DNA of 64,000 bases from Gracilaria caudata (GCA_030374735.1 JASCIV010000038.1:1-64000); one strand, 5' to 3'; numbered from the stretch's first letter, positions 9,878 through 20,113 are shown. Program-made: numbers and translations. Notes: generated from the sequence alone by a model not told the origin.

Positions 9878-10982
9878 AGTCCGTGCTGTTATCGGGCTTC
9901 GGGCAGTAATAGATCCAATGAAGATGGGCACAACTCTCTTTCAAATCTAATCCTTCAAACGTGTAACACTTGCTGGTAGCTCAACACGTACGTCCCATCT
10001 TCTTAGATTAAAGTTACAATTATATCAACTAGATAACTGTATTGAGTACACAAGTAGAATCTTGTCGGTGGCTACGCCGCCAGAATGCAATGTTTTACCC
10101 GTTATAACATCGGTAATACTAATGGTAAAAAGTTGCGCATGGACGAGCAGGCTGAATAGGAAAAAAGAAATTCTTAGAGACCCGCAGATGCTTGACAACA
10201 TAATAGACGAGTATCGAAGAACCCTGTCCCTGTTAAGCAGCCACAGAAAAGCAAAACTTCATTAACTGCATTTCTTGTAGAATACTTTGTGACAAAAAGA
10301 CTATTGCGTGTTCCTTTACTGCTCAGTCTTCATGAAAGACCCAAGAGCTGTGCGACAGCCGATAAAAGCATTACAATATAACTGCAATGCACGCATATTC
10401 TTATCCTCAATTCTGCAAGAAAGGAGGCTTTAAGATAAATTTTAGACATTATACATCATATACCAGTATGATCGGGATACCTTCATTTACGGTTACATTA
10501 GAATAATTTTCGGCTGGTTAAACCGTATGTTTAACCAGCCGCCAATTGGTTTTTTTTGCCGCAGCTACTCTCTCTCTCTATCTCTCTTTTATAGGTACGC
10601 TTAGCCAAATTAAAAACTATGTGTTAAGCGTTCCTGCTGAGAGAAACGCTCGCAGCTATTCGAAAGTATATGAATACCAGGTAACCCTTTAACGTTACAG
10701 TAGATACCTACTCCTCCTATTAATCGGAGAGCTTAATTCAGAACATAAAGGAACTCTTGTGTTGAGCCCTTGCTACTTCAGAGGTCTTGCTACTTAAGTG
10801 TGTTCCACGTAGTGGTCGAGGACTGGATTTGAGCTAAATGATGATATCGACAAACAGTTTGGGTGGTTTTTTCTGCATAGCAAAAATGCGATTTGTTTTT
10901 CTTAACCTTGTGAAAACAAGAGAACCATCTTCGGGATAATCCCCGCTCGATTCAGTTCTGACACTCAAAGTCTCCATCCCCA
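9878..10982. other. Intergenic region with a perfect 13-bp hairpin and a CT tract
   Basis: No gene is supported. A perfect inverted repeat at 10511-10541 is followed by a T-run, and a CTCTCTAT microsatellite lies at about 10567-10590, some 400 bases upstream of the S9-type hydrolase. Short open frames such as 10062-10265 look non-coding. Confidence 0.55.
10511..10541. repeat. Perfect 13-bp inverted repeat, 5-nt loop
   Basis: CGGCTGGTTAAAC (10511-10523) is followed by CGTAT and then by its exact reverse complement (10529-10541). A run of eight to nine T residues begins about nine bases downstream. The arrangement looks like an intrinsic terminator, but in nuclear DNA its role is unknown. Confidence 0.7.
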
Positions 10983-13900
10983 ATGCGTCGTCGAAAGGGG
11001 TCTCAACTTCCCCTCATTCTGCTCACGTTGACGCTCAACGTCACAGCGTATGGCGTGATCCATCCCCCACCGGCGAAGCGCTTCCACGCGTTTGGCCCTC
11101 TTCCCGATGTGTCAGCTCAAGGTTCCAATCCATTGCACGCAGCATTTCGATACACACACATTGCCCTCGCCAAACTATCTACCTTCCCGTCGGAGGCCGC
11201 TCTTGGCGGACAAGCCTCCTGGCGACCCTGCACGTACAACGAATCCGATACGTCTGTCACATGTCCGTTTGAGGATGCAGACCCTGCCGTACCGTACGTG
11301 TTTTGGGCTGCCGCGAATCTTTCCTTCTCGCAAGCCGAAGCTCATACCGCTGTACTCAGCACCACAGATCCCTTTATGCTCGTACCTACCGCTGGTGACT
11401 CGGTGCGCCGCGCGCAATCGTGTCATGCGGACGTATATGAGGACAAACGATTGCTCTGCGTATTACGTTTTGAGGCAGAACACTATCGCATGTTGGTGAA
11501 CGTTGTGGGGCACGGAAATCGTTCTTCTTTCCAAGTGAGTTATGAAAAGCACCCTAGCTTTGTTCATTCCCAACCACTCCTCCCGCTCAACCATACTTCC
11601 GTACCAGATGTTGTCATCCGTTCAAAACCATTCTCTGCGTCGCTCGCCGGCAATCAGATTTCCATCGCGCTGCTCAACGCTCATCACTCTCAATACGCCC
11701 TTCACGGCATAGCCACTCTCGTCAACCCGCCTCCGGGTCTGTTTGTGCCGCGCCCCGCATTAGTAGACCTGGCACCGCGCCAGTCGCGGGCACTGCGCAT
11801 CGACCTCTCTACAGACTCGGAGTTCAAACCGCGTTCCAAGGAAAATTCCACCGAACTTTCTATAGTTCTCAACATCGCATATACTCTCAATAACACCCGC
11901 GCAGAAGTTGACGTTTCGTTGTCACTGCGGTTGCTTAATTGGGGCGTTGATCGTGCTTACATATTCACCTATATTGATACAGACAGCTCAGTTCAAGCTT
12001 GCGCAGTTGTACCGCCAGCCCATCCATGCACGCATCCCAACGGCTGCGTACCGCTACTGTCTACGCATGGCGCTGGTGTAGATGCAACTGCGTTGGCATG
12101 GACCGATGCATATCGTGCTCAAAACGGTAGCTGGGTCGTTCTTCCCACTGGTCGGCGTCCGTATGGTATGAATTGGGAAGGTGCCCAAATGCAGTCTGCA
12201 ATGAAAGCTTTGCAGACGTTCGTGAGAGACATGCCTGGCGTGCCAGAGGATGAGCGTTCGCGGTATGCACTTAGAAGGGAAGCATGGTTGCAAGCTGGGC
12301 ATAGCATGGGCGGCCACGGCGCTCTTTTGATTGCGTCACATTATCCAGACTACATCGTCGCGACTTTACCGGCAATGGCCTGGATGAGGTTGGAACGTTT
12401 TGATGAATATAGTGGCCTTGGCGAAGACTCTAGCTTTTCGAATGCCGGTGTACATGCTTTGCTTGCTGTGGGACGAGAGCAGTATGCAGCAGATTTGTAT
12501 CATGAGAACTTGTTGGGAATCCCGTTTCTTGCACGGATTGGGTCAGATGATGACAATGTGCCGCGTACGTAGTTCTTGTATGTGTTTTACTATACTACCA
12601 GTCTTGTCACTAACATTTTATATGATGTACGCTGCGCTACAGCATCGGAATTACGACAATATTGTCGATTGCTTCAGGAAAGCGAAATGGTTCATAACAT
12701 TACGGAAAGCCGTGTAAGGTTGGATGAAGTACCGAAAGAAGGGCATTGGTTCGATGGAGTTGTGGATGACGACGCTCTGCAACCTTTTCTGACGAAGCAC
12801 CTTGCCGTGGAACACAAGCCGCAGTTACCAACGACATTTTCTGTAGTGACGATAAACCCAGGGACCTCAGGATCCCGTGGTGGATTGCGAATAAGGCAAC
12901 TATTGACGCCTATACAAATCGGGAGGCTGAGCGTTGTGCGAGATGCGAACAGATGGCACATCAAAGCTGAGAATGTAAGGCGATTCTCTTATGGGTTTGT
13001 GGATATGATTCGCGAGCGTGCAGAGCGTATTATCATAGAAGAGCGAGAATTTGACGTGAACGACCAAGGTCTGGAATTGTGTCTGCATAGCGGCGTTGAA
13101 TGGCGATCATGCAAAGGTGCTGGTGATGGAGAGCGGAAGGAGCGCCAATACGGTCCATTAGGTCACATTTTGCTAGGCGAAGTTGTGATTGTGTATCCGA
13201 GAGGCGATGAAGAACTGCGAGGCGAAGCTGTGTACTATGCGAACGGTCTGTATGGGCTTGGCATAAACGCACAAGTTTTAAGTGACGAAGTGGCACTACT
13301 GGAGGGAGTGCTACAGAGCTCGGCGGGTGTGATTATGTATGGAGGACCGAACATTAACGAAGCTGCGCGGGAATTTGAACGAGCGCGATCGAAACGAGCG
13401 GGGGTTTGGAGTGAGGGACGAGATGGAAGTATTTGCGCAGAGATAGATGGACTGACTAAGTGTTATAGCGGCGATGGAACCGGAGGGGTTTATCTAGCTG
13501 AGGGTTTGGGCGATGGGCTGGTGGCCATCGCAAGTGGCGGCGGGCACGATGGGCTGCTGGCAGCCATAGATTTGCTGCCAAGGTCGCCAACATCTAAAAC
13601 GGCGGAGTGGGCAGTAGTTTCGATTGAACGGGGATGGGGATATCGTGGGCTGGGTGGGATGCGTGCTGCTGGATATCTGGACTGGTCATGGCGTGTAGCG
13701 GGCGGCGCTGCGACGTTCTTTGACGAGGGCGTTGTGGCGGGGGACGGGGCATTGTGCTTGGTGGGCAAGGAAGGTGGAGGGTGGCGGAGTGTGGTGGTGC
13801 ATGGATTGGTTTTGTTGCTCGGGGTGGTTCTGGGCGTGTGGTGGAGAGGGCGGCATTGGGATGAAAACGTTCGGGATAAGGGGGTATCGGAGGGGGCGCC

Positions 13901-14000
13901 GGGCGTGCGAGACGAGGAGGAGCGCGAGACATTGGTGGGCGCCGAAGGAGGGGTGACGGGCGGCGACAGCGACACAGAAGACTCGCCGGTTGTGTCGTGA
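10983..14000 (+). CDS. Membrane-anchored S9-type (prolyl oligopeptidase-like) alpha/beta hydrolase
   Basis: Exons 10983-12564 and 12643-14000 are joined over a 78-nt intron (GTACGT donor, CACTAAC branch site at 12608-12614, CTACAG acceptor), giving 979 residues. An N-terminal signal peptide (LPLILLTLTLNVTAYGV) leads into a large luminal or extracellular region with several N-glycosylation sequons. The catalytic fold shows GHSMGGHGALL (nucleophile Ser441), SDDDNVP (Asp within 522-524) and EGHWFDG (His562). This is the order of a prolyl-oligopeptidase triad, and the intron falls just after the Asp. A single hydrophobic segment near the C-terminus (VVVHGLVLLLGVVLGVWW) precedes an acidic cytosolic tail, implying a type I membrane protein. 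Peptidase versus esterase activity cannot be decided from sequence. Exon 2 is markedly G-rich on the coding strand. Confidence 0.87.
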
Positions 14001-14644
14001 TCCAGAAGCCGCACCTTGTGGCAGCCCGGCATCAAGAGGCAGCTTCGGCTTTGATGTGCTCAACAGTTGAGCCTCAGCTTGTGCGGGAATAACCGGCTGA
14101 TAGCAGCTAGGGCTGCCAGCAGTGCAATGCGCAGATATAACTTTTTGACTGTAAACTAAGAGATTATCGCTCGTGTATGATATCGCCATTTTCGCGTGAG
14201 CTTCGTGCCGTTCGGGGATTGCCCATCGTCGCGAAGTCATCATTGTCGACTCCGTGGTATCGTGCGCCCAAGGCGTCGTGCGACTCGTGCGTGTGCGATA
14301 CTGGTTACTGCATTGGCATAGTTCATGCGAAGCATTACCGTTTGCTGCTCCGTGAGCGGGTTGCACTGTCTCTGCGCGCATCGCGGTGTGTGTATGAGTC
14401 AAAGTGAGTCATGCGTACCGGGTGTGGTGCACGTCGCGAGCCACAAAGTGGAATTCCCGCACGAAAGCCTGCCCGATCTTCTCCTACGAAGGTACCAGAC
14501 ACCATTAATGCCCTATCCGTGTAACGTTACGCGCTCTCGTTCTGCTTATAAGTCATTGGCTCTCCAAGATGAAGGAGCGCGCCGCCGCCACTCGCATGTT
14601 TCCCACGGCTGCTCCTTGCCCAAGAGCGACAGGCAGAACACATC
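14001..14644. other. Upstream region of the Cys-repeat protein gene
   Basis: There is no gene I can support; the many overlapping frames here are extensions of shadows of the flanking genes. It ends with a TATA-like element about 95 bases before the next ATG. Confidence 0.5.
14546..14552 (+). promoter_or_regulatory. Possible TATA box of the Cys-repeat protein gene
   Basis: TTATAAG lies 93-99 bases upstream of the ATG at 14645 in otherwise GC-rich DNA. The position fits a core promoter; there is no other support. Confidence 0.35.
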
Positions 14645-16510
14645 ATGAATTCGGGCCCCTTCGTGCTTCTCGTCCTTCTTTTTGTCACGCGCATTGCAGC
14701 ACAGACTAGCTGCAAGCCGGGTACAGCAGGCCGCCTCTGCAAGCCATGTCCCCCCGGTCAATATGCCGATGCGCCAGCCCTCTTCTTTTGTCGAAGGTGC
14801 CCACGCGGGACTTTCAGCACCGTGGTAGGCGCCCAGTCGCCTTCCGTTTGTAAACCATGTCCGGCTGGATCGCGCAGTTTCTTTGGCAGTGATCGTTGTT
14901 TCGATTGCCCACAGGGAACATATTCATCGCGAACTGGTGCCGACTTCTGTCAACGCTGTCCGGCTGGAACTTTTAGCGAGGCGGTTGGTGCCAAAGCTGT
15001 TTCTGTTTGCAAACCGTGTCCCAAGGGAACCTTCAGCTTCTCTGGATCCCGCTCGTGTACTAGTTGTAACGCCGGTACGTTTGCCGACTTTGCCAGTTCA
15101 GCATCTTGTAAGGGTTGCCCTGCGGGTACTTTCTCCACCGCAATTCGGGCTCAATCGTCGTCCGTGTGCAAGCTGTGTCCGAAGGGAACTTTCAGTTATC
15201 AGGGACAATCAGTCTGCACTCGTTGCAATCCTGGTCAATTTGCCGACCAACCAGGCTCACGATTTTGCAAAAGCTGTCCTGCCGGTACCATCAGTCTAGC
15301 CGTTGGAGCCAATTCATCTGCTGTTTGCAAGCCATGTCGAAAGGGTACCTTTAGCTTTTCAGGCGCCACAAAATGCAACCGATGTAACGCAGGGCTGTAT
15401 GCTGACACGCCTGGTTCCACGTCATGCAAACAGTGTCCGGCGGGTACCTTTGGACTTGTTGTGGGCGCGGTATCTTCATTTGCATGTAAGCAATGTCCCA
15501 AGGGAACGGCAAGTAGCCGTGGCTCTACAAGATGCGATAAGTGTCATCCAGGAACGTACGCAGATCAACCTGGATCACCCGCTTGTCGAGCATGCCCGGC
15601 CGGCACGAAAGGCAGTGTTGTTGGGGCACAATCACCCGGGGCATGTCAGCCCTGTCCTTTGGGAACATTCAGCGGGCTGCGTTCTGTGAAATGCAATCGT
15701 TGTCCACAGGGTACGTATGGCTCGCGACGTGGGGCCTCTAATTGTATAGGTTGTCCTAGTGGTACTTTCAGTGTCGCAGTTGGCGCAAAATCTCCGCTCA
15801 CATGCAAGCCATGCCCTAAGGGGCGCTTCAGCAACGTACCCTTTAAAGCAAATGGTGCCGCCAAGTGCACGAGATGTTTCCCGGGCAAGTATTCAGATCA
15901 GATTGGAAGCCGATTCTGTAAGAACTGTCCAGCAGGTACATTCAGTACTAAGGTTGGCGCCATATCCACGTTTACTTGCAAATCCTGCCCTAAGGGATCG
16001 TTCAGCTATGCCGGGGCTACTAAATGTACGAGGTGCAATGCCAATACATTTGCTGATCAGCTAGGTTCAAATCAGTGCAAGCGATGCCCGGCTGGAACAT
16101 TCAGCTTGGCCATTGGTGCTCAATCCGTTTCGTCTTGCAAACCTTGTCCGAAGGGAACCACTCGCACGGAGTATGCTTCTAGATGCACTCGTTGTAATGC
16201 CGGTTCTTACGCAGACCAACAAGGGTCTAGGTTCTGCAAGAGATGCCCCTCCGGTACCTTCAGTGTTGTAATTGGAGCTGTTTCTGTGGGAGCTTGCAAG
16301 CAGTGTCCGAAGGGGTCGTTTAGTAGGATGGGTTCGACAAAGTGCACTCGTTGTAGACAAGGACAATACGCCGACCAACCAGGTTCTTCAGGTTGTACCT
16401 CATGTCGCGCAGGTACATTTAGTACTGCTATTGGTGCTGTCTCGAGTGCTGTGTGCAAGCCTTGCCCAAAAGGAACGAGCAACAGAGGAGGAAGCTCTCG
16501 CTGTTTTTGA
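14645..16510 (+). CDS. Secreted Cys-rich repeat protein (ephrin-receptor-like / GCC2-GCC3 type)
   Basis: A 621-residue secreted protein. The signal peptide is MNSGPFVLLVLLFVTRIAAQ. The rest is tandem repeats of about 50 residues. Each holds a CPAGTFS..GA.S..C unit, a CKPCPKGTFS unit and a CTRCNAG.YADQ.GS..C unit. I count 11 copies of the GTFS..GA core. The pattern matches the TNFR/ephrin-receptor-like Cys-rich fold (GCC2_GCC3), which forms disulphide-bonded rods in extracellular proteins. The frame ends right after a repeat Cys (RCF stop) with no membrane segment or GPI-like tail, so it is probably soluble or matrix-bound. The repeats have diverged at the DNA level, so the array is old. The gene is intronless. 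Confidence 0.87.
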   Translation: MNSGPFVLLVLLFVTRIAAQTSCKPGTAGRLCKPCPPGQYADAPALFFCRRCPRGTFSTVVGAQSPSVCKPCPAGSRSFFGSDRCFDCPQGTYSSRTGADFCQRCPAGTFSEAVGAKAVSVCKPCPKGTFSFSGSRSCTSCNAGTFADFASSASCKGCPAGTFSTAIRAQSSSVCKLCPKGTFSYQGQSVCTRCNPGQFADQPGSRFCKSCPAGTISLAVGANSSAVCKPCRKGTFSFSGATKCNRCNAGLYADTPGSTSCKQCPAGTFGLVVGAVSSFACKQCPKGTASSRGSTRCDKCHPGTYADQPGSPACRACPAGTKGSVVGAQSPGACQPCPLGTFSGLRSVKCNRCPQGTYGSRRGASNCIGCPSGTFSVAVGAKSPLTCKPCPKGRFSNVPFKANGAAKCTRCFPGKYSDQIGSRFCKNCPAGTFSTKVGAISTFTCKSCPKGSFSYAGATKCTRCNANTFADQLGSNQCKRCPAGTFSLAIGAQSVSSCKPCPKGTTRTEYASRCTRCNAGSYADQQGSRFCKRCPSGTFSVVIGAVSVGACKQCPKGSFSRMGSTKCTRCRQGQYADQPGSSGCTSCRAGTFSTAIGAVSSAVCKPCPKGTSNRGGSSRCF

Positions 16511-17139
16511 GGATCTCCGGGAGACTTAAGAATGTCAATGACAATCGGGAGTGGAACATCATCGATTGCGTTGTGAATCGATTGTAATTGGCGATGTGCA
16601 AAGAGCTGGTATTCCTGACGGAGGGAACGACTGATGGTTACCCTTGTAATTGCAACTTTTTTATGAATTACCAAGGGTACAATCGGGACTGCACTACCGT
16701 GACGTTGCTCTTCTGATAAGATTAAAGAAAAGGTATTGCCGGAGAACAACTGTCAGATTGCATTCGGATTGTAAAACGTGAACGGATTGAAATCGCGATT
16801 GCGAAACAAAGGCGATGTAATGCAATTCGTTGATTTCGGGGTTTGCCATCCCACACCCTCATTACCAAGAACGGCCTTTATATTGTTTCCATCCGTGCTT
16901 GATTGATTGAATAAGGAAGTTGTGCAATGAAAGCAAGGTTATGAATAGTAGAACAGAACGCAAATAATGTCATCGACTCCAAACCGCCTCTAAGAACGAA
17001 GTCCGCGCAATTCGTAGGAGCTCGCATAAAGAATGAAGTTCCGGAGGTAGCGTTCTATAGGGATACCCAGGCACATCTTTTCTGCCAACGGTTGGCCCAG
17101 TTAAGAGTGTCTGTGCTACATTACAGACCCCGTGGCGTT

Positions 17140-17166
17140 CTACCCTTGTAGTCGTTACAAGGGTAG
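17140..17166. repeat. Perfect 11-bp inverted repeat of the TACCCTTG word
   Basis: CTACCCTTGTA at 17140-17150 is mirrored by TACAAGGGTAG at 17156-17166 with five bases between. It may be a paired protein-binding site or a small hairpin. The single word recurs elsewhere between genes in this window. Confidence 0.6.
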
Positions 17167-17515
17167 TCCCTTGGCCTTGCATCTGCACATTGTGCAGTGC
17201 ACAATTACGCTCTACCTTTTTTCCTTAGAATACCTAGACCGTATTCTTCTCAGCAGGTATGTCGTTCACATGATCATCATTTCAACATGAAAAGCCATGA
17301 GTCCAGCATCTTAGGGCACACGCAATGAATCAGGGCTTAACTCTTATTCACGTTTGGAATGGGCCTGCTATAGAAACATGTACCACAAGACTTTTGTCCC
17401 TCAGTACTATTGTCAACTAGAGTTGCAGTCAGCATTAGAAGAAGAACTAGTGTTACACTTCGGCGTGGGTTTCAGCGCTCTACTTGGCAGGGGTTGGTTC
17501 AATCCGATTGGGGCC

Positions 17516-17645
17516 GATTGCAATCCGCACACTCGGCTCCAATCCCGATTGCAATACTGCAGCTTCATAGCAATCTCGATTGCAATCCAGGGTCCCTCTT
17601 CCAATCTGATTGCAATCCAAGTTCCATTTTGCAATCGGATTGCCA
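17516..17645. repeat. Array 1 of ~30-bp palindromic repeats (GATTGCAATC)
   Basis: Five copies of the palindromic core GATTGCAATC, the second and the last degenerate, start at 17516, 17547, 17578, 17608 and 17638. The spacing is 30-31 bp, with diverged sequence between cores. Most copies are preceded by [GC]CAATC. The phase is close to three DNA helical turns. Confidence 0.85.
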
Positions 17646-17871
17646 AATATCCTTGCTCACCTTTCTGAGCTTTAGTTTTTTGAGTAATTAGGGCTTGTAT
17701 GTGGAGAAGATGTATCATTGCACGCTGTCCAGTATTCATCGGCTCATTTACAGAGCCCTCTAACACTTAGATCTAGTTTAAGGATAATGTATCCACACAG
17801 TTACGTTTAAGGAACGCAATAAAACCGACGTTTTCTGTGGCGTTTTGACACACTATTCTGGTAGGTTTATT

Positions 17872-18015
17872 GCAATCGGATTGCAATCCAGTTGTAGAAC
17901 GGCAATCAGATTGCAATCTTGTTGTTCAATAGCAATTCGATTGCAATCCAAGGCCAAAAAAGCAATCTCTGATTGCAATCCTTGATTGCAATCGATTGCA
18001 TATGCAATCGATTGC
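17872..18015. repeat. Array 2 of 30-bp palindromic repeats ending in a 28-bp palindrome
   Basis: Four units beginning GCAAT start at 17872, 17902, 17932 and 17962, exactly 30 bp apart, each holding a GATTGCAATC core. A further core lies at 17984. The array ends in a perfect 28-bp palindrome at 17988-18015, formed by two GCAATCGATTGC copies around ATAT. It has the same orientation as array 1, about 225 bp away. Confidence 0.9.
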
Positions 18016-18418
18016 CACCAACCCCGCTACTTGGGCTCGACAAGAAGCCACCAACGAGCCCGTTAGAAAGTAGACAATAGTTGTGAAAGAGGACAAAGAA
18101 CAGGGATCAGAGCATCCTGGCGCTGGGGAATAATAAGGGGCGGGGCGACAGACCATAATAAAGAAAAAGGGGGCATCGTGGGAACCCTTCGCTACGGGCT
18201 TATTGGCATACTCTCTCGTTACAAATAACACTTGTTTTACAATCAAGCGACAGGTCTGGGCCTCCCATCCTTGGAATTGTTGTAGGACGAACTTACTATG
18301 AAGCTTTGGACAGAACAGATAACATATCCATTGCCATTCTGTGAAGCAATGCCAGTTGTTTGACAATAGATTATGTGATAGCCACTAGCTCCCGAGCACA
18401 ATATGTGAATCGCAGCGA

Positions 18419-19440
18419 TCAATATAGTGGAGGGGCTGATGGTGGCGGCGGAGGTACCTCAGGCGGGTAACTATCGTAAGGATTGGGCGGCGGAGGAACT
18501 TGTTCTTTGGACGGCGTGCCATGCTGCACGTAGTCTTGATCAGCCGGAGCAGGCTTGGGCACCTGCTCATGAGGGCGATGGCTATGGCTCGATTCCTGAT
18601 GCTTGCTGCTAGTAGACTGAGCACTCGCTCCGCGTTCCGCGTCAACCTCACGAGTATCACGTTTGCCGTGTTTTGCTTGTCTGCGAAGGGCAAGGCCCCA
18701 TATCAAAGCCCATATCCATCCGATAAGCACTGGGAAAAGCAACAGCTGCAGCAGTCCAATACATATGGCCGTGCCTCCGTGAGTTCCAATACAGCCTGCC
18801 ACAATTGTACCCACGCCAGGAAAGAAGATGTTGACAATGATCACAATATTTGCTTCACCCTGCTCAACAGGAGAACAAGAAGATGTCAGAAACCGAGCTC
18901 CCTTGCCACGTCACATTCCGGTGTCAGACAACTTACTGGGGAGACGCGATGTGGAAGGCCGGCTTTGCACATGATGAAACTTTTCCCTTGCCCGAGCTAG
19001 ATATTTACCTGTAGAGAAGTGGGCAAATTGCGGTAGCAGTCGTAAGCGACCGAGTCGAACACCGTGTGCAGTTCAGTACAAACGTTTCCGTCAAAGTGCA
19101 GTTCTTGCAAATATCTAGGGGGGATTAGGGTTATCGGTATCCAAAACACAGACTCCGCAGGTGAAATACCTGTTCTGGGAGCCCCCAAAGGCTTTGGGCC
19201 AAGTCAAACTACAGTACGATGTCAGGTTTAATGGCCTGTGAAGACTTCGAAGGTTGCATGGTTTCGCAGCTGGATGGGGGCCTCTGGTGAGGCAGCTTGG
19301 AGGGCAGGCACTCACGACGGCACTTTGCACCAATCTGCGTCCTCAATTTGATGCAGGCGGAAAAACAGTTTCAAGTGGAATTCTGGTTCCAATTCTGTCA
19401 GGTGAAGAGGTCCACTGTGACAGCGGCCGACGTCATTTGA
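18419..19440 (-). CDS. Spec3/Stum-like small membrane protein (start unresolved)
   Basis: The C-terminal exon (18419-18859) encodes two hydrophobic segments: IVNIFFPGVGTIVAGCIG, then IGLLQLLLFPVLIGWIWALIWG. These resemble the Spec3/Stum family of small membrane proteins. A Lys/Arg/Ser/His-rich linker and a Pro-rich tail (PPEVPPPPPSAPPLY) follow. Upstream, exon 19009-19114 and a further exon ending at 19316 join in phase (introns 18860-19008 and 19115-19315, donors GTAAAT and GTGAGT). They add a soluble, partly Cys-containing N-terminal part (DADWCKVP, ELHFDGNVC). No in-frame ATG is found in that first exon before the TRAPPC2 stop region, so the true start, perhaps a short extra exon, is unresolved and the left-most coordinate is approximate. 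Function is unknown. Confidence 0.6.
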
Positions 19441-19516
19441 GGTGCGAGTGCTGCGCCATACCAGCACTGTCGATGTGACTATCAAGCAGTGCGTTCGACT
19501 ATCGGGGTCGTTCTCA

Positions 19517-20113
19517 CTACAGATATTTTCTTGCTAGCAATACTACTTTGTCATGAAATGCCGTTGATGTGATCGGTTCGTTGTCGACATATAATGGGTT
19601 TAAGGTCGCTTTCACGAACAATTCGTGCAGTTCATTGAAAAACGGCTTGACTCCATCCTCATGACGAGAATCATGTAGCAGCAGAAAGCGGTAATCTGCG
19701 AAACGCAACAAACGCATTAAGACGTTGAATAGGAGTTATAGAATGTCAGTCTCAGTGTTGAATCTGCGTGTCCATAAAAATGGATACATTACAATTGCAA
19801 CTTACTGCTCGCGGTAACAAATGCAGATATTAGCTGGTCGTTGTACCTGTCCACAACTTTCAAGTACATCTCCCTGCTATCCCACATCTTCTCACGATCA
19901 TGAGTTGTATACGCTCTGAGGATTAGATATCTGGCCGATCGCCCATGTGTGAACAAAAACTGCTTAATATGATCTTACCTTTTCATCGACCATGTCTAGA
20001 CTACTGTGTAAGACGATCTGTTCCAGAACAGCTTCCCTTCCGGACAACGCCTGAGGAAAAGAGGCTTCGTATACAGGACGGTCATCTGGAGCCACAATAG
20101 TGAGAGTCGGCAT
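19517..20113 (-). CDS. TRAPPC2: TRAPP complex subunit 2 (sedlin/Trs20)
   Basis: Longin-fold core subunit of the TRAPP tethering complexes, acting in ER-Golgi and intra-Golgi traffic; in yeast Trs20 connects the core to TRAPPII-specific subunits. Exons are 19979-20113, 19806-19887 and 19517-19695. Splicing gives 131 residues: MPTLTIVAPDDRPVYEASF, then LHSSLDMVDEKMWDSREMYL, YNDQLISAFVTASNYRFLLL and HEDGVKPFFNELHELFVK, ending LARKYL. The MW..REMYLK.VD and LLHD.R.EDG blocks fit TRAPPC2 rather than TRAPPC2L. Donors are GTAAGA and GTAAGT. The first intron (19888-19978) appears to use an AAG acceptor just before ATG TGG; that junction is inferred from the family alignment. It is divergent from the DDX10 gene with a 325-bp gap. 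Confidence 0.92.

Larger units (their letters stand above)
16511..18418. other. Gene-free region with palindromic repeat arrays
   Basis: About 1.9 kb without a supportable gene. It contains an imperfect inverted pair of the TACCCTTG word (16639-16652 with 16667-16681), a perfect inverted pair of CTACCCTTGTA (17140-17150 with 17156-17166), GTGGCGTTCTACCCTTG at 17132-17148, and two GATTGCAATC arrays (17516-17645 and 17872-18015). Open frames across the arrays are artefacts of the repeat. Confidence 0.7.

Noticed and set aside
13490..14402. Long Pro/His/Ser-rich minus-strand frames opposite the hydrolase exon 2
   Set aside because: They are shadows of a G-rich coding strand; the opposite strand codes for the S9-type protein.
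17410..17766. Overlapping frames in both directions across array 1
   Set aside because: The frames are produced by the GATTGC repeat, and the translated repeat (SDCNP, LQSD) is an artefact.
17872..18015. Phased repeats considered as a CRISPR array
   Set aside because: Gaps between cores are only about 12-20 bp, the core is a short palindrome, spacers are not unique 25-40-bp blocks, and the DNA is eukaryotic without cas genes.
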